Assembly: GCF_009665255.1 (NCBI RefSeq) | Contig: NZ_CP035686.1 | Location: 2,236,001-2,300,000 of the forward strand | Reading direction: 5' to 3' | Source: Vibrio metoecus | Lineage (GTDB): Bacteria; Pseudomonadota; Gammaproteobacteria; Enterobacterales; Vibrionaceae | Length of the DNA: 64,000 nucleotides | In this document: piece after piece, positions 29,883 to 39,030 of the stretch | Layout: each line of letters opens with the position of its first letter | How positions within the stretch are numbered: the stretch's first letter is position 1 | The notes under the pieces: generated by a model | The model's database searches: none | What the model was told of the DNA's origin: nothing | Seen by the model: only the letters and a program-made list of their open reading frames with translations | Program-made: the position numbers and the translations under genes

Positions 29883-30839
29883 TTACCCAAATATTATGAC
29901 TTGTGCTATATGGTGATGGATAAACTCTGAAACATGAAAAGTTGAATTACCGGGGCCGACCAAAGGTGGTTCTTCAGCTCTTTGTGCCCATACTTTATCA
30001 GCCCAAGAAAAGTCTTCTCCTCTGAACTCATTCTGCAACACAAGCAACTTTGTCAATTCATATATAGCCGCTTTATCTTTGCCTAGTTGTCGTAGTACTA
30101 CCCAATAGTCATCATGGGTATATCTGATATTGATGTGCTTACTACGCATAATTTCCGACTGACTCCAATCGGGGCTCAAAGTAGCATAGTCACTATAATT
30201 AATCGGATGGGGAATTTTTTCGGATAAGCCATTGTATAGCCGTTTTTCATATCTAATGATATGCTCAACACCCTGTACCTCTTGTAGCGTTTTCGGGAAA
30301 CTACCACCGGAAACAATAAGCGTTTTAACTCCAGAGCTGATGTAAACATCGACAATTTTAGCTAAACGATTAGCCTCCGCCACATAGCGCTCTCCAACTG
30401 TCCCAAAGTCTAAAATCACCTTTAGCTCTGAGTTATCGATGAATTGAATGATGTGTTTTAAGTTCTCTTGATGGACATTAAGGTCGAGCGCTTCCTCAAG
30501 TGAAGAAGAAATGGCAATGCGAAAACATGGATGATTCTTAAAAACGTCGCGTAAAGCAACACTCATATGAGGTAAGCTAAGTGGAGCAATACAAAATGGT
30601 ATCTGCGTTGATAGGGCCGCAATATACAAATCGTCCTCGATCTCTTCAATATCAGCCCGACTCATATCTAAAATTTGCTCTCCACTCCAAAGAGAAACAA
30701 TACCTAATGCAGCATCGACTAATCCCTCTTGCGGATTTTCAACGATCCAAATAGGGCAAATCTTATCTGCCCAATCACCTGGGGCATTCTCCAGAGCTCT
30801 AATCTCACCTTGCTTCCATCGTATATTTGGATAGTACAT
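29883..30839 (-). CDS. Beta-family protein (T4 beta-protein-like)
   Basis: 318 residues starting MYYPNIRWKQGEIRALENAP, the W/K-x-G-E-x-x-A-L start typical of the beta/sce7725 group; the middle (LKVILDFGTVGERYVAEANRLAKIVDVYISSGVKTLIVSGGSFP) suggests a TIM-barrel-like fold. A strong AAAAGGAG precedes the ATG. Members occur beside sce7726-type nucleases in accessory DNA; here the partner is on the other side of an IS481 relic and in opposite orientation. It lies downstream of tnsE on the same strand with a 103-bp gap. Function unknown; a defence or immunity role is inference. Confidence 0.7.
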   Translation of the reverse strand: MYYPNIRWKQGEIRALENAPGDWADKICPIWIVENPQEGLVDAALGIVSLWSGEQILDMSRADIEEIEDDLYIAALSTQIPFCIAPLSLPHMSVALRDVFKNHPCFRIAISSSLEEALDLNVHQENLKHIIQFIDNSELKVILDFGTVGERYVAEANRLAKIVDVYISSGVKTLIVSGGSFPKTLQEVQGVEHIIRYEKRLYNGLSEKIPHPINYSDYATLSPDWSQSEIMRSKHINIRYTHDDYWVVLRQLGKDKAAIYELTKLLVLQNEFRGEDFSWADKVWAQRAEEPPLVGPGNSTFHVSEFIHHHIAQVIIFG

Positions 30840-30942
30840 TTTTTCTCCTTTTACGTTCCAACTAACATATAACTGAACTTAGCTTTACTAAACTACCAAG
30901 GCAGAAGATCAATTAACTTGATATGCATCCAGTTTATATTAA

Positions 30943-32538
30943 TTAGCTATCCAACCACACCATTACCCTATCAGCCCACTTATCGATATCAGCAGGATCA
31001 ATTAACCCTTTGTGCTTACTAGGTGGATGCGAAATCCCATCAAAGTTACCTTCACCACAAATCACTTCAATGTAATCACGAGGCCACGATAACGACTTTT
31101 TAAGCAGTCGGATTTCCAACTCTGTAATTTGTTCTAAAAGACCACTGGTATCTTTTAGCTTCATAAGCATGGTCGATATTGAATTTTTCGCATCAGAAGT
31201 GTCCACCTCAACAAGGTGATATATTTGCCCTTGATAATTCAACTCTACGACAGCCAAACATCTCGGGTTTGCATCATCCACCATCATATGTTTTGTACAT
31301 CGGGAAAGTTTAGGCAACTTTCTTAACGGATGACGATACGTATTACACCCGTGATTTATCTCCAATCTCTCGATCATATCAAGAAAGCAATTGAATTTAC
31401 TTTCATATAAATATGAATCGTTACTTTCATCATTCAAAACATCATAATTGGCACCTGCAATTGTACCAGTAGCATTATCACCATTCGGAGATAGCTTATT
31501 GGGTAGTTCGCAAGGTTCACTATCATTGGACTTAACGCGATTAGCTTTCTGAGTTTTATTTGTCACACGATTAGTCTTGAATGGCTTACGAAATGACAAG
31601 CCAACAGATTCAGTATCTAACACTACGCGTTTTTTATCAGGATCCGCATCTTCTTCATCATCAAGTTCATGCAATTCCGGACGTTTAGGCCTACCTGAAT
31701 TAGCTCCGCTACCTTGACCTATTACCTGCCTTTTAAAATCAGGGTGATAAAAATCTAGTTCATCAGGCATACTCGATGGCAAGTCTTCCACCCTTCTAAT
31801 TTCCCAGACAAAAAAGCTGTTACTATTCCAGTCGTGCCACCCTGACACTTCTATTTTTGTTCTATTTAAGCGAGGAGGTGCAAAAGAGAAATCCCAAAAT
31901 TTATACTGCCCACTGGATGTATGCTCTCTCATCATTGTCTGGTGAATACTTTCAAATGAAGTTCGAGCCTCAGGGTCCATCAGTATCCAACTTAAGAATC
32001 GTCGTGAACGTTCATCATTAAAAGCAGCAATCGGATAGCTAGAACTAGGCATCACATCAATCTGCCAATGCCCGTTTATATTGGTGATATTGAAGTCTGA
32101 TGACAGCTTTCCGTGTTCCAAACAGATTCTAGACATATAGTTATCATGCAGAAAAAGAACACGCGCTAGTTCAAGCTGAGGTAGGAAAATAGTTGGACCA
32201 TCAGGCACATCAAATTCAAAGCACCACTGTTCAGAATCGTGCCCATTCCCCATAGAATGATAAGCTGGGCAGTCCCTTAAACGCTTTCTTCTCCACTGCT
32301 GAGCATCCCTAATGGTAAAAGTTAACGGTCTTCCTTTTAACTGATTAGATTGATTAGCACTTAATGGTTTGTAGCGTCGGATCAATGGAACACCAGCAAT
32401 GGGAATTGATGGACGATCAAGTTTTTTTGAAAAGCTGAGGTTAATTCCCCAAAACACATTACTATTTTTCTTAAACAAAGAACCCACACCCAACACTAAC
32501 GCATCTTCTGGGATGTGCTTAAATCTGTAATCGCCCAT
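30943..32538 (-). CDS. tnsE: Tn7 transposition protein TnsE
   Basis: Target selector for the second Tn7 pathway, directing insertion into mobile plasmids and replicating DNA through DNA structure and the beta clamp. From ATG 32538 (MGDYRFKHIPEDALVLGVGSL), preceded by GGAAGG, it has 531 residues; an in-frame ATG at 32568 gives 541. Tn7 TnsE-like segments include the IFLPQLELARVLFLHDNYMSRICLEHG region near residue 135 and the C-terminal GISHPPSKHKGL. The start overlaps the tnsD 3' end by 43 bp, an unusually long overlap. Last gene of the tns operon. Confidence 0.93.
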   Translation of the reverse strand: MGDYRFKHIPEDALVLGVGSLFKKNSNVFWGINLSFSKKLDRPSIPIAGVPLIRRYKPLSANQSNQLKGRPLTFTIRDAQQWRRKRLRDCPAYHSMGNGHDSEQWCFEFDVPDGPTIFLPQLELARVLFLHDNYMSRICLEHGKLSSDFNITNINGHWQIDVMPSSSYPIAAFNDERSRRFLSWILMDPEARTSFESIHQTMMREHTSSGQYKFWDFSFAPPRLNRTKIEVSGWHDWNSNSFFVWEIRRVEDLPSSMPDELDFYHPDFKRQVIGQGSGANSGRPKRPELHELDDEEDADPDKKRVVLDTESVGLSFRKPFKTNRVTNKTQKANRVKSNDSEPCELPNKLSPNGDNATGTIAGANYDVLNDESNDSYLYESKFNCFLDMIERLEINHGCNTYRHPLRKLPKLSRCTKHMMVDDANPRCLAVVELNYQGQIYHLVEVDTSDAKNSISTMLMKLKDTSGLLEQITELEIRLLKKSLSWPRDYIEVICGEGNFDGISHPPSKHKGLIDPADIDKWADRVMVWLDS

Positions 32539-34040
32539 ATACCTTCCGTTATTCCTGTCAAAAAACATCGAGCCAGTGGCGTTAAACGCTCCTCACTCAG
32601 CCCTGAGCCTCGCAGTAAACGCCACCGTTCAATCTGAATATTTTGTAAATAGAGTGAGATGTACTGACTACCCAATCGCCGAATTTGGTATTGAGCGACC
32701 GATTCCGAATACTTAGCAAGAAATTGCTTAGTTAAAGGTAAATACCTAAACTTCCTTTCCGGCATTGCACCCAACTTTAGTTTTGACAGCAAGAAAGTAC
32801 TCGTTATACGGGGAGAAAAATCATCTTGTTCACACTCCTGTCGTAACTGACATAATCGACGAACGAGCGAGCGATCTCGCTTAGGCCAATCGACCCGCCT
32901 ATCTTCATATATTATCGGGTGCTGATAGCGTCGATTTATTTTCATCAACCACTCATAATCATGTCGGTACAACCACATGTACAAACCTTGCGAGCCATGT
33001 AATCGAGCGTGTTTGCACCCGCGCTCTTTCAACAACTTCAGCCATTGAATTCTTTTGTCTCTATTAATCTGCTTTGGCAAAACCACTGGATGGACATTTC
33101 TTTGCTTTTGCGGGTAACGCTTTACGTTAGATAAAATGTCAGATGGTGAAGTATCTTGATCTAGTAAACTGGACTGAATGATCAGGTGTTGCATAAAACT
33201 GAAGGTTTTTCGGTGCTTTCGTAAAATAGTTCTGGCCCAGCAGGTATCTCGCTTCGTCAGTGTGAGTTGGTTATCCGTCAACCAACCTCTACTCCAGAAC
33301 GAATGGATTCGCTCCCGAACTTCATCATGTTTTACATTGGAACCTCTGTTACAACCAGCTAGTACAACCAAATCATGGTAATAGCAGCCCCATTGATAAA
33401 AAGTTGGCGATGTTTGAGGTTCCACTTGCAGAAGTTGTTTGACAACATGGCTTATGCGTAAAGATTCCCTTTTATGATGCCGTAATGGCCTGTCATCCGG
33501 TGTTGTGTCCGCCGCATAAAACTCATGGCGATGTTCGTAATGAGGCTGAATAGAAAATTCAGACAAAGGGATTGAGTGTTTTAAGCACCAAGTAGCCCCA
33601 GACACTTGCCAAGCTCGCATCCAATACCGCTCACCATATTGGGCTAGTTGCTCTTCAAAACACTGAGGACAATATCTGAGTAGCTTCGGCTGCTTAACAA
33701 TTGAAGCGGCAATTCCGAATACCAAGTGTATGAGCCCTTTGGATTGATTTACCATCCAGCGCATACCGGCCTGTCTTTTTCCTTCTTCAATAAAAGGCGC
33801 ATAAATAGGGAAAAGCGTGTGCTGGTATATCAATGAAGCCGTCGTAATATTCAAAACCGATGGATATTGCCCGGAAATTTGAGCCAGGTGGCTCGGTAGG
33901 TCAACCGTAGCGATAACCTTGCGATCTCCATAAACTTCATCCAATAGCTGCTTAGGCGATATGGTTCCGCTACGAACCCCAGCCCTCGCAACCAAGCTGT
34001 AAATCAACTCATTTGGATACGGAACGGGGAAACCGAGCAT
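32496..34040 (-). CDS. tnsD: attTn7-targeting protein TnsD (TniQ family)
   Basis: Sequence-specific DNA-binding protein that recognises the 3' end of glmS and recruits TnsC. 514 residues. The N-terminal TniQ domain has its CCCH zinc ligands at C124, C127, C152 and H155, the same numbers as in E. coli Tn7 TnsD. Full-length C-terminal DNA-reading part is present, consistent with the element's location at attTn7. Start directly abuts the tnsC stop (TAAATG). Confidence 0.96.
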   Translation of the reverse strand: MLGFPVPYPNELIYSLVARAGVRSGTISPKQLLDEVYGDRKVIATVDLPSHLAQISGQYPSVLNITTASLIYQHTLFPIYAPFIEEGKRQAGMRWMVNQSKGLIHLVFGIAASIVKQPKLLRYCPQCFEEQLAQYGERYWMRAWQVSGATWCLKHSIPLSEFSIQPHYEHRHEFYAADTTPDDRPLRHHKRESLRISHVVKQLLQVEPQTSPTFYQWGCYYHDLVVLAGCNRGSNVKHDEVRERIHSFWSRGWLTDNQLTLTKRDTCWARTILRKHRKTFSFMQHLIIQSSLLDQDTSPSDILSNVKRYPQKQRNVHPVVLPKQINRDKRIQWLKLLKERGCKHARLHGSQGLYMWLYRHDYEWLMKINRRYQHPIIYEDRRVDWPKRDRSLVRRLCQLRQECEQDDFSPRITSTFLLSKLKLGAMPERKFRYLPLTKQFLAKYSESVAQYQIRRLGSQYISLYLQNIQIERWRLLRGSGLSEERLTPLARCFLTGITEGIWAITDLSTSQKMR

Positions 34041-35678
34041 TTAACTGATCTTTTTCAAATCCAAGATAAGTTTATTGGCCTTGAGCGCACTGTACATATC
34101 TTCTTTCTTGGTCAGTTGTGAATACACAAATCGCAAATCGCCAGTTTCAAGGCTAGACCAGTCGGCGCATTTAACTACGATCGCTTTTGGTGTTTTCGGT
34201 TGTTGATCGACAAACTGCTTACTTTCATCATACCAATCAAGTACGACCGGCATCATTTCGCGCATCGTCAGTTTGGGCTGTTCACGGAATATTTTTTCAA
34301 CCAAAGGAATGAGAATTTCAGACTGACAATCGGTTTGTACAAGTAGCTTGTATAGCCGCATCGCTTGTTCGTTATTACTGAAAGGTAATTCCGGATCATC
34401 AGGGATCTCGTTGATTTTTTGGTGAAGACTGAGAAGCCGCTTATCAATGTCTTCTACTCGTAAATCCGAGTATTTGGCTATCAAAATTGGGTTACCACGA
34501 CGAATAGCATCCAACATAGGATGTACCGGCTTAAGCTCATCGTTGTAAACAGAGCGTAAAACGTTAACCGTGATACGCTCCAGTTTTGACGCTATGGCCC
34601 GTAGCTGAGCCAGAACAAACAACTTAACCACGATATCCAAAACCCCTTGAGATAACTCATACCAACAATCTCTGATTTCATCGGTCAGTACTTCATCACG
34701 CCGATTGAGCCACTGGTATTTCCAAAGCTTATTCGTAAAAGCAACCCATTCACTTTTGGCATTCGGATTTTCCGGATACTGTGGCATGGGTTGCCAATAA
34801 ACAGAACCGATGCCGGTGGTTCGCCTTGCAGACTGCAATTCGACTTCAAACAAAGGGCGAGCTTTCGGCGTACCAACCAATATCACCGGAATACCGACGG
34901 TGTTAACCAGTTCGACGAAAAACTCCAACATTTGCTCTCGACCAACCGCCTTACGAATTTTCAAGCGTTGAATTTCATCGATAACCAGAACACCAATAGC
35001 ACGTTCATTCGCAACCTGGCTCATAAGAGCCAGTAACGTTGGCACTCCGTGACGCTTGCGACCATGCGTATTTTCATAATTAGTACCCAACCGCTTATCC
35101 ACCTCACGGAAAAAATTCAGACACAAGCTTTGTTGCGACCCATTATTCGGGCATTCGATTTTCAGGTAGCTGAGTTGAAAAAAGTTATGTTGATCGTGAT
35201 AGATAACCTGAGGGTAGGTAGCAAGAATGCGCTCTAGGGTTGAACTTTTACCACTACCAGAACATCCGATAAGAGACAAACAGAGCGCTGTCGTTGACAC
35301 ATTTTTGAATTTATAACTCTGTAGATCACCACTCATTACTCTCTGGTAACCATTTTGCAGATGCTTATTAAGTGATCCATCCAATAGGTTTCGACCAACG
35401 TAACCACGCCGCATCATGATTGAAATACGTTCTTCCAGTAAGACATGCTGGGATAAAGGCTGAAAGAAGTCATGAAGCAACGCAGCAACCATGTGAGCCC
35501 TTTGTCGTGGTTTGTCTTGCAGGTTATTTAACAAGAAAGTAACTTTGCCTTCCAATCCTTCTTTTAATTGCTTAATTTCCATGATTGGAGGCAACGCCTC
35601 GATAAACGGATTCCCGTTGTAGGAAGGATTACCGGTATCCTGATAAACAGCAGTGACATATTCACTCGGCAAACTCAT
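34041..35678 (-). CDS. tnsC: Transposition regulator TnsC (AAA+ ATPase)
   Basis: ATP-dependent matchmaker that links TnsD or TnsE target complexes to the TnsAB transposase and mediates target immunity. 545 residues, close to 555 in Tn7. Walker A GCSGSGKSS is at residues 138-146 (Lys144) and Walker B LVIDE ends at D234-E235. The start overlaps the tnsB stop by 4 bp (ATGA). Confidence 0.97.
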   Translation of the reverse strand: MSLPSEYVTAVYQDTGNPSYNGNPFIEALPPIMEIKQLKEGLEGKVTFLLNNLQDKPRQRAHMVAALLHDFFQPLSQHVLLEERISIMMRRGYVGRNLLDGSLNKHLQNGYQRVMSGDLQSYKFKNVSTTALCLSLIGCSGSGKSSTLERILATYPQVIYHDQHNFFQLSYLKIECPNNGSQQSLCLNFFREVDKRLGTNYENTHGRKRHGVPTLLALMSQVANERAIGVLVIDEIQRLKIRKAVGREQMLEFFVELVNTVGIPVILVGTPKARPLFEVELQSARRTTGIGSVYWQPMPQYPENPNAKSEWVAFTNKLWKYQWLNRRDEVLTDEIRDCWYELSQGVLDIVVKLFVLAQLRAIASKLERITVNVLRSVYNDELKPVHPMLDAIRRGNPILIAKYSDLRVEDIDKRLLSLHQKINEIPDDPELPFSNNEQAMRLYKLLVQTDCQSEILIPLVEKIFREQPKLTMREMMPVVLDWYDESKQFVDQQPKTPKAIVVKCADWSSLETGDLRFVYSQLTKKEDMYSALKANKLILDLKKIS

Positions 35679-37765
35679 TCGTTACCATCCTCATCATCGA
35701 ATAACTCATCGACATAGCTCGGATAGTCATAATCTTCCTCTGGAACACCATGCAAAGGAATGATATCTGCCGTGTCTTTCACATCTGTTTGTATTTTCGG
35801 TTTTCTACTGTCGCGTTCATTTTGTAGCTCAACCTTTCGGTTCGACCGAATATCACCGATGCGTTCAGTATTCGGGATACTTGAGGTATCCGGACTTAAT
35901 TTCTCTGCTTGTTTGATTTTGTCCATCACTCGCTGTTCATGCTTTCGTTTGTGCTTATCAGCTCTGACTTTACTTTCAGCATGAGTGAATTTTTTCTGCT
36001 CTTGTCGCTGCCACACTTCCCAGAAAGTGCAATTAACAAACTCCCTGGATCGTCCAGAGAGTTTGCAAACCCAATGCTCGGCACTGTTTCGACTAGGAAA
36101 CAGATAAATTTCATCGGCAAGATCGGGATCATATGCCACCAAAATTTTTTGCGGACGAGTCACTTCTTGGGCTCGATGCATCCAACCTTCGACAATCGCT
36201 TCTTGGCAGGTATAGTAGATACCAAAAATGCATATCCCCAAATCAGAGACCGTTGCATCTGCTCTGGGAAGTAAACTTAATCTTACTGCTTCTTCAGGAG
36301 CTGAGCGCAAGCGGCCAGTACGGTGTTGAATCCCCCAGCTCCACAGTTCTAGTGGCACAGAAGGCAAATCAACCGGCATATCGGCAGATCTGTCGTAGGT
36401 CTTCATCACGTGGTACAGATTGTGATAAAGAATTGAGGACAGAATAATCTCTTTAAAATCCGAAATAGATAACTTGGCATCAAGACGATAATCCTTACCA
36501 CCACGTTTTTTAACGATGGTTCCCGTCACGACACCAGGAGCAAATGGAGTAAAGTCTGCTTGCAACGTCTTGAAATTACGTTCAACAATGCCCTTGGCAT
36601 CGCCTCGAAACGGAGGCGTATTTTCAATTCGCACCGAGAAACTTTTTTCGAGATTTTCTATCTGATAGCCAAGCAATTCACCTCTGTCTGCCAAAATAGC
36701 ATCTGGAAATCCGATAGCGGGCCAATCTTGAGATTCGATTTCTATCCCATATTGACGACATAGCTCGACCTTATCAGTCATCGCAACTTGTAAAGCCTGC
36801 ATAGCGGCTACATAAGAGGGATTTTCAAAACCAATGTAACACCCAACTATCAGGCGGCTGAATACGTCGATAACGATGTAAACAACCGGACGCCCAACAA
36901 TCCAACTTCGGTTCACGTCGGAAACCACGTAAATATCTGCGATGGTCGCATCAATTTCAAAGCGGGAGCCCGGCCCCAAAGCATGCATAGTGGCCGTTCC
37001 GGTCAAAGGTCGAATATCTTTGTTATAGGCATTTTGACTTGCCCGGCTTTTGATTTTTTCTACCTGGGTATATTCACGCTGATAGAAGTGCTTCATCTGC
37101 CAATTGGTTGGAATTTCTGCCTCGGGCACATCCGGGAAATAGGTTTCATACATGTCTTTAAAACGCCGGTGCGCGTATGGAAATGAATAACCCTTGTCTG
37201 TTAACAAATACTTCTGGATTGCAATCCGGAATAACTTCTCAATGAATTCGTCAACGTTAACACCAATACCTGGCTCATACTTTCTAGGGCGGCCTAATTT
37301 TTTCTCTCCCGGTGTGCGTTTTTTGCCTTTTGCACCGGAATTTTTGTAATCAGGAAGAAGCGCGTTAACAATCTGCCCTCGTTGCCAGTATTGGCGAATT
37401 AATCGATACAATGTTTGTTTGGTTGTTTTGTGATTTGCCATGACCAGATCAATGGCTTTAGCACGTTGTTTCGGCTGATAGTATTCTTCAAGATGGATAA
37501 TGGAGCTTATCAGTTCATAGTTTTGATCTCGTTTGACTTGAGCAGTACTGCCATCTTCTGGCGAAATCATGATCAAATAGGAATAGGGATCTTCGATTCG
37601 GTGTAAAGATTCATCTTGTATCGCCAAATCCAGCGAATATAAGTCGATAATGCTGGGGAAAGCGCTTTTATTATCGATCGATATCCAAACAAAATTGTTC
37701 CCGAATCGGCTCAAAATCCGGAATCGCTCGTTCTCATACTCCAGGACCTCATTGATTCGAAACAT
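35675..37765 (-). CDS. tnsB: Transposase TnsB (DDE)
   Basis: Binds the transposon ends and makes the 3' strand cuts and joins. 696 residues, close to 702 in Tn7. The DDE triad is D272 (FEIDATIADIY), D360 (AILADRGELL) and E395 (KGIVERNF), one residue off the Tn7 numbering. N-terminal DNA-binding and C-terminal TnsC-contact regions are both present. It overlaps the tnsA 3' end by 17 bp. Confidence 0.98.
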   Translation of the reverse strand: MFRINEVLEYENERFRILSRFGNNFVWISIDNKSAFPSIIDLYSLDLAIQDESLHRIEDPYSYLIMISPEDGSTAQVKRDQNYELISSIIHLEEYYQPKQRAKAIDLVMANHKTTKQTLYRLIRQYWQRGQIVNALLPDYKNSGAKGKKRTPGEKKLGRPRKYEPGIGVNVDEFIEKLFRIAIQKYLLTDKGYSFPYAHRRFKDMYETYFPDVPEAEIPTNWQMKHFYQREYTQVEKIKSRASQNAYNKDIRPLTGTATMHALGPGSRFEIDATIADIYVVSDVNRSWIVGRPVVYIVIDVFSRLIVGCYIGFENPSYVAAMQALQVAMTDKVELCRQYGIEIESQDWPAIGFPDAILADRGELLGYQIENLEKSFSVRIENTPPFRGDAKGIVERNFKTLQADFTPFAPGVVTGTIVKKRGGKDYRLDAKLSISDFKEIILSSILYHNLYHVMKTYDRSADMPVDLPSVPLELWSWGIQHRTGRLRSAPEEAVRLSLLPRADATVSDLGICIFGIYYTCQEAIVEGWMHRAQEVTRPQKILVAYDPDLADEIYLFPSRNSAEHWVCKLSGRSREFVNCTFWEVWQRQEQKKFTHAESKVRADKHKRKHEQRVMDKIKQAEKLSPDTSSIPNTERIGDIRSNRKVELQNERDSRKPKIQTDVKDTADIIPLHGVPEEDYDYPSYVDELFDDEDGNE

Positions 37766-38579
37766 GACGAGCTCCTATTAAGTTTCCCATATTCTCAACA
37801 ACGAAATCCTTACCTTTTAGCAGATGGAACGGTTGGGACAACATATCAAAGTAGAAACAGCGATTAGCCAGTAATTGTCTGATTTCATAGATAGAAGAAC
37901 CATCAGGCTGATTGTAAATACGGTCAGTCAACTTACAGATATCAGTAACCGTTTTATTAGGATTTTGCCGAAAAAGGTCACTGTAGTACGCCGTCCTGTC
38001 TAACAAGACTTCATCCTTAATCTCATCCTGCTCAGCCGGGTATATCCAGCTAATATTCTGGACAAGAGTCGGGGATACATCGTTTTCCGTAACCAGAAAC
38101 CAAGGGACCTTTTTCAATAACCAATAACGGCGTTCAATTTCCAGTTTTTCAACAACACGGGGATCTTTTAAAACATTAGTGTACTTAGCTTGAATGACAT
38201 ACTGTGGAAGTTGGAGATCTAAGCTATCAACCAAAAAATCGGATGACATGTACGTTTTCACACCGGCTTCGACTGGATGTTTAATTCCACTATCAAGGGC
38301 AATATCAAGCGTTTCTTCGCGCCTAAGAGGAAACTGCTCGCGAATATCGGTTGTTTGGGAGTTCCATTCGAGGGTTAAGAATACGGCAAGTTCTAAATCA
38401 GATAGCAAATGATGAGTACGCTGGCTTTTATGGCCAAATACACGATGAGAACGGCCATCGGATGGGACATCACGAACATTTATCCAAGGAAGATAATCAG
38501 CACCCAAGCCATTACCCCGGCCTTCTTTTATCCAGCGTTTGTATTTTGTTTCAGAGGGTGCATACTTGCATTTTGCCAT
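37749..38579 (-). CDS. tnsA: Transposase TnsA (restriction-endonuclease-like)
   Basis: Cuts the 5' strands at the transposon ends so that Tn7 moves by cut-and-paste. I chose ATG 38579 (MAKCKYAPSETKYKRWIKEGRG), which aligns with the Tn7 start and gives 276 residues; an upstream extension to 38621 is unlikely. The catalytic residues are E63, D114 and K132, the same positions as in Tn7 TnsA. First gene of tnsABCDE, but about 9.5 kb from the right end instead of next to it. Confidence 0.97.
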   Translation of the reverse strand: MAKCKYAPSETKYKRWIKEGRGNGLGADYLPWINVRDVPSDGRSHRVFGHKSQRTHHLLSDLELAVFLTLEWNSQTTDIREQFPLRREETLDIALDSGIKHPVEAGVKTYMSSDFLVDSLDLQLPQYVIQAKYTNVLKDPRVVEKLEIERRYWLLKKVPWFLVTENDVSPTLVQNISWIYPAEQDEIKDEVLLDRTAYYSDLFRQNPNKTVTDICKLTDRIYNQPDGSSIYEIRQLLANRCFYFDMLSQPFHLLKGKDFVVENMGNLIGARHVSNQ

Positions 38580-39030
38580 ATAAACTATCACAACTCGGTC
38601 ATAAAATGAGCATAAGCACAACAGTTTTAGTATGCAACTTTATTACTCACCAATTTTTATGTAATTTGGGAAAATGGCATGATAACTGTGCGCTTAATTA
38701 TTGAAAAAAAGAGCCGCCAAACGGCGACTGCTTTGAGGTTTTATCAATCGTGGTAGTGAATAGAGGTTGGGTAGAGCCTTTATTCAATCAGTATAAACAA
38801 GCGAGCATGACACGATGAACGGAGACGCAAAAGTGTGACTTATGTCCTAATGACTCTGGCGATAGCATCAACCTAAGTTACAGTCAGGGTCAAATTAGCA
38901 ACCTTGCCACATCGCATCACATCTTTGATGTCAATTCGCGCATATTGGTTCACAGATGCTAGTTAACCAAACTGTTATGTGATAACACTTGAATGAAAAC
39001 CTCATTTCAAACAATGTCCACAGCCCAATA
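38580..39030. other. Intergenic region between tnsA and jetD
   Basis: 451 bp with no credible gene. It must contain the tnsABCDE promoter near tnsA and the 3' end of the jet transcript, with a minus-strand terminator at 38704-38729. I found no TnsB-type site or relic end here. Confidence 0.7.
38704..38729 (-). terminator. Terminator separating jetABCD from tnsA
   Basis: On the minus strand AGTCGCC / GGCGGCT forms a 7-bp stem (one G-U pair) with loop GTTT, followed by CTTTTTTT. It would stop leftward transcripts from jetD about 125 bp before tnsA. Confidence 0.75.

Noticed and set aside
38580..39030. Relic of an older Tn7 right end beside tnsA
   Set aside because: I searched for the GTATCATAC core on both strands and saw none.
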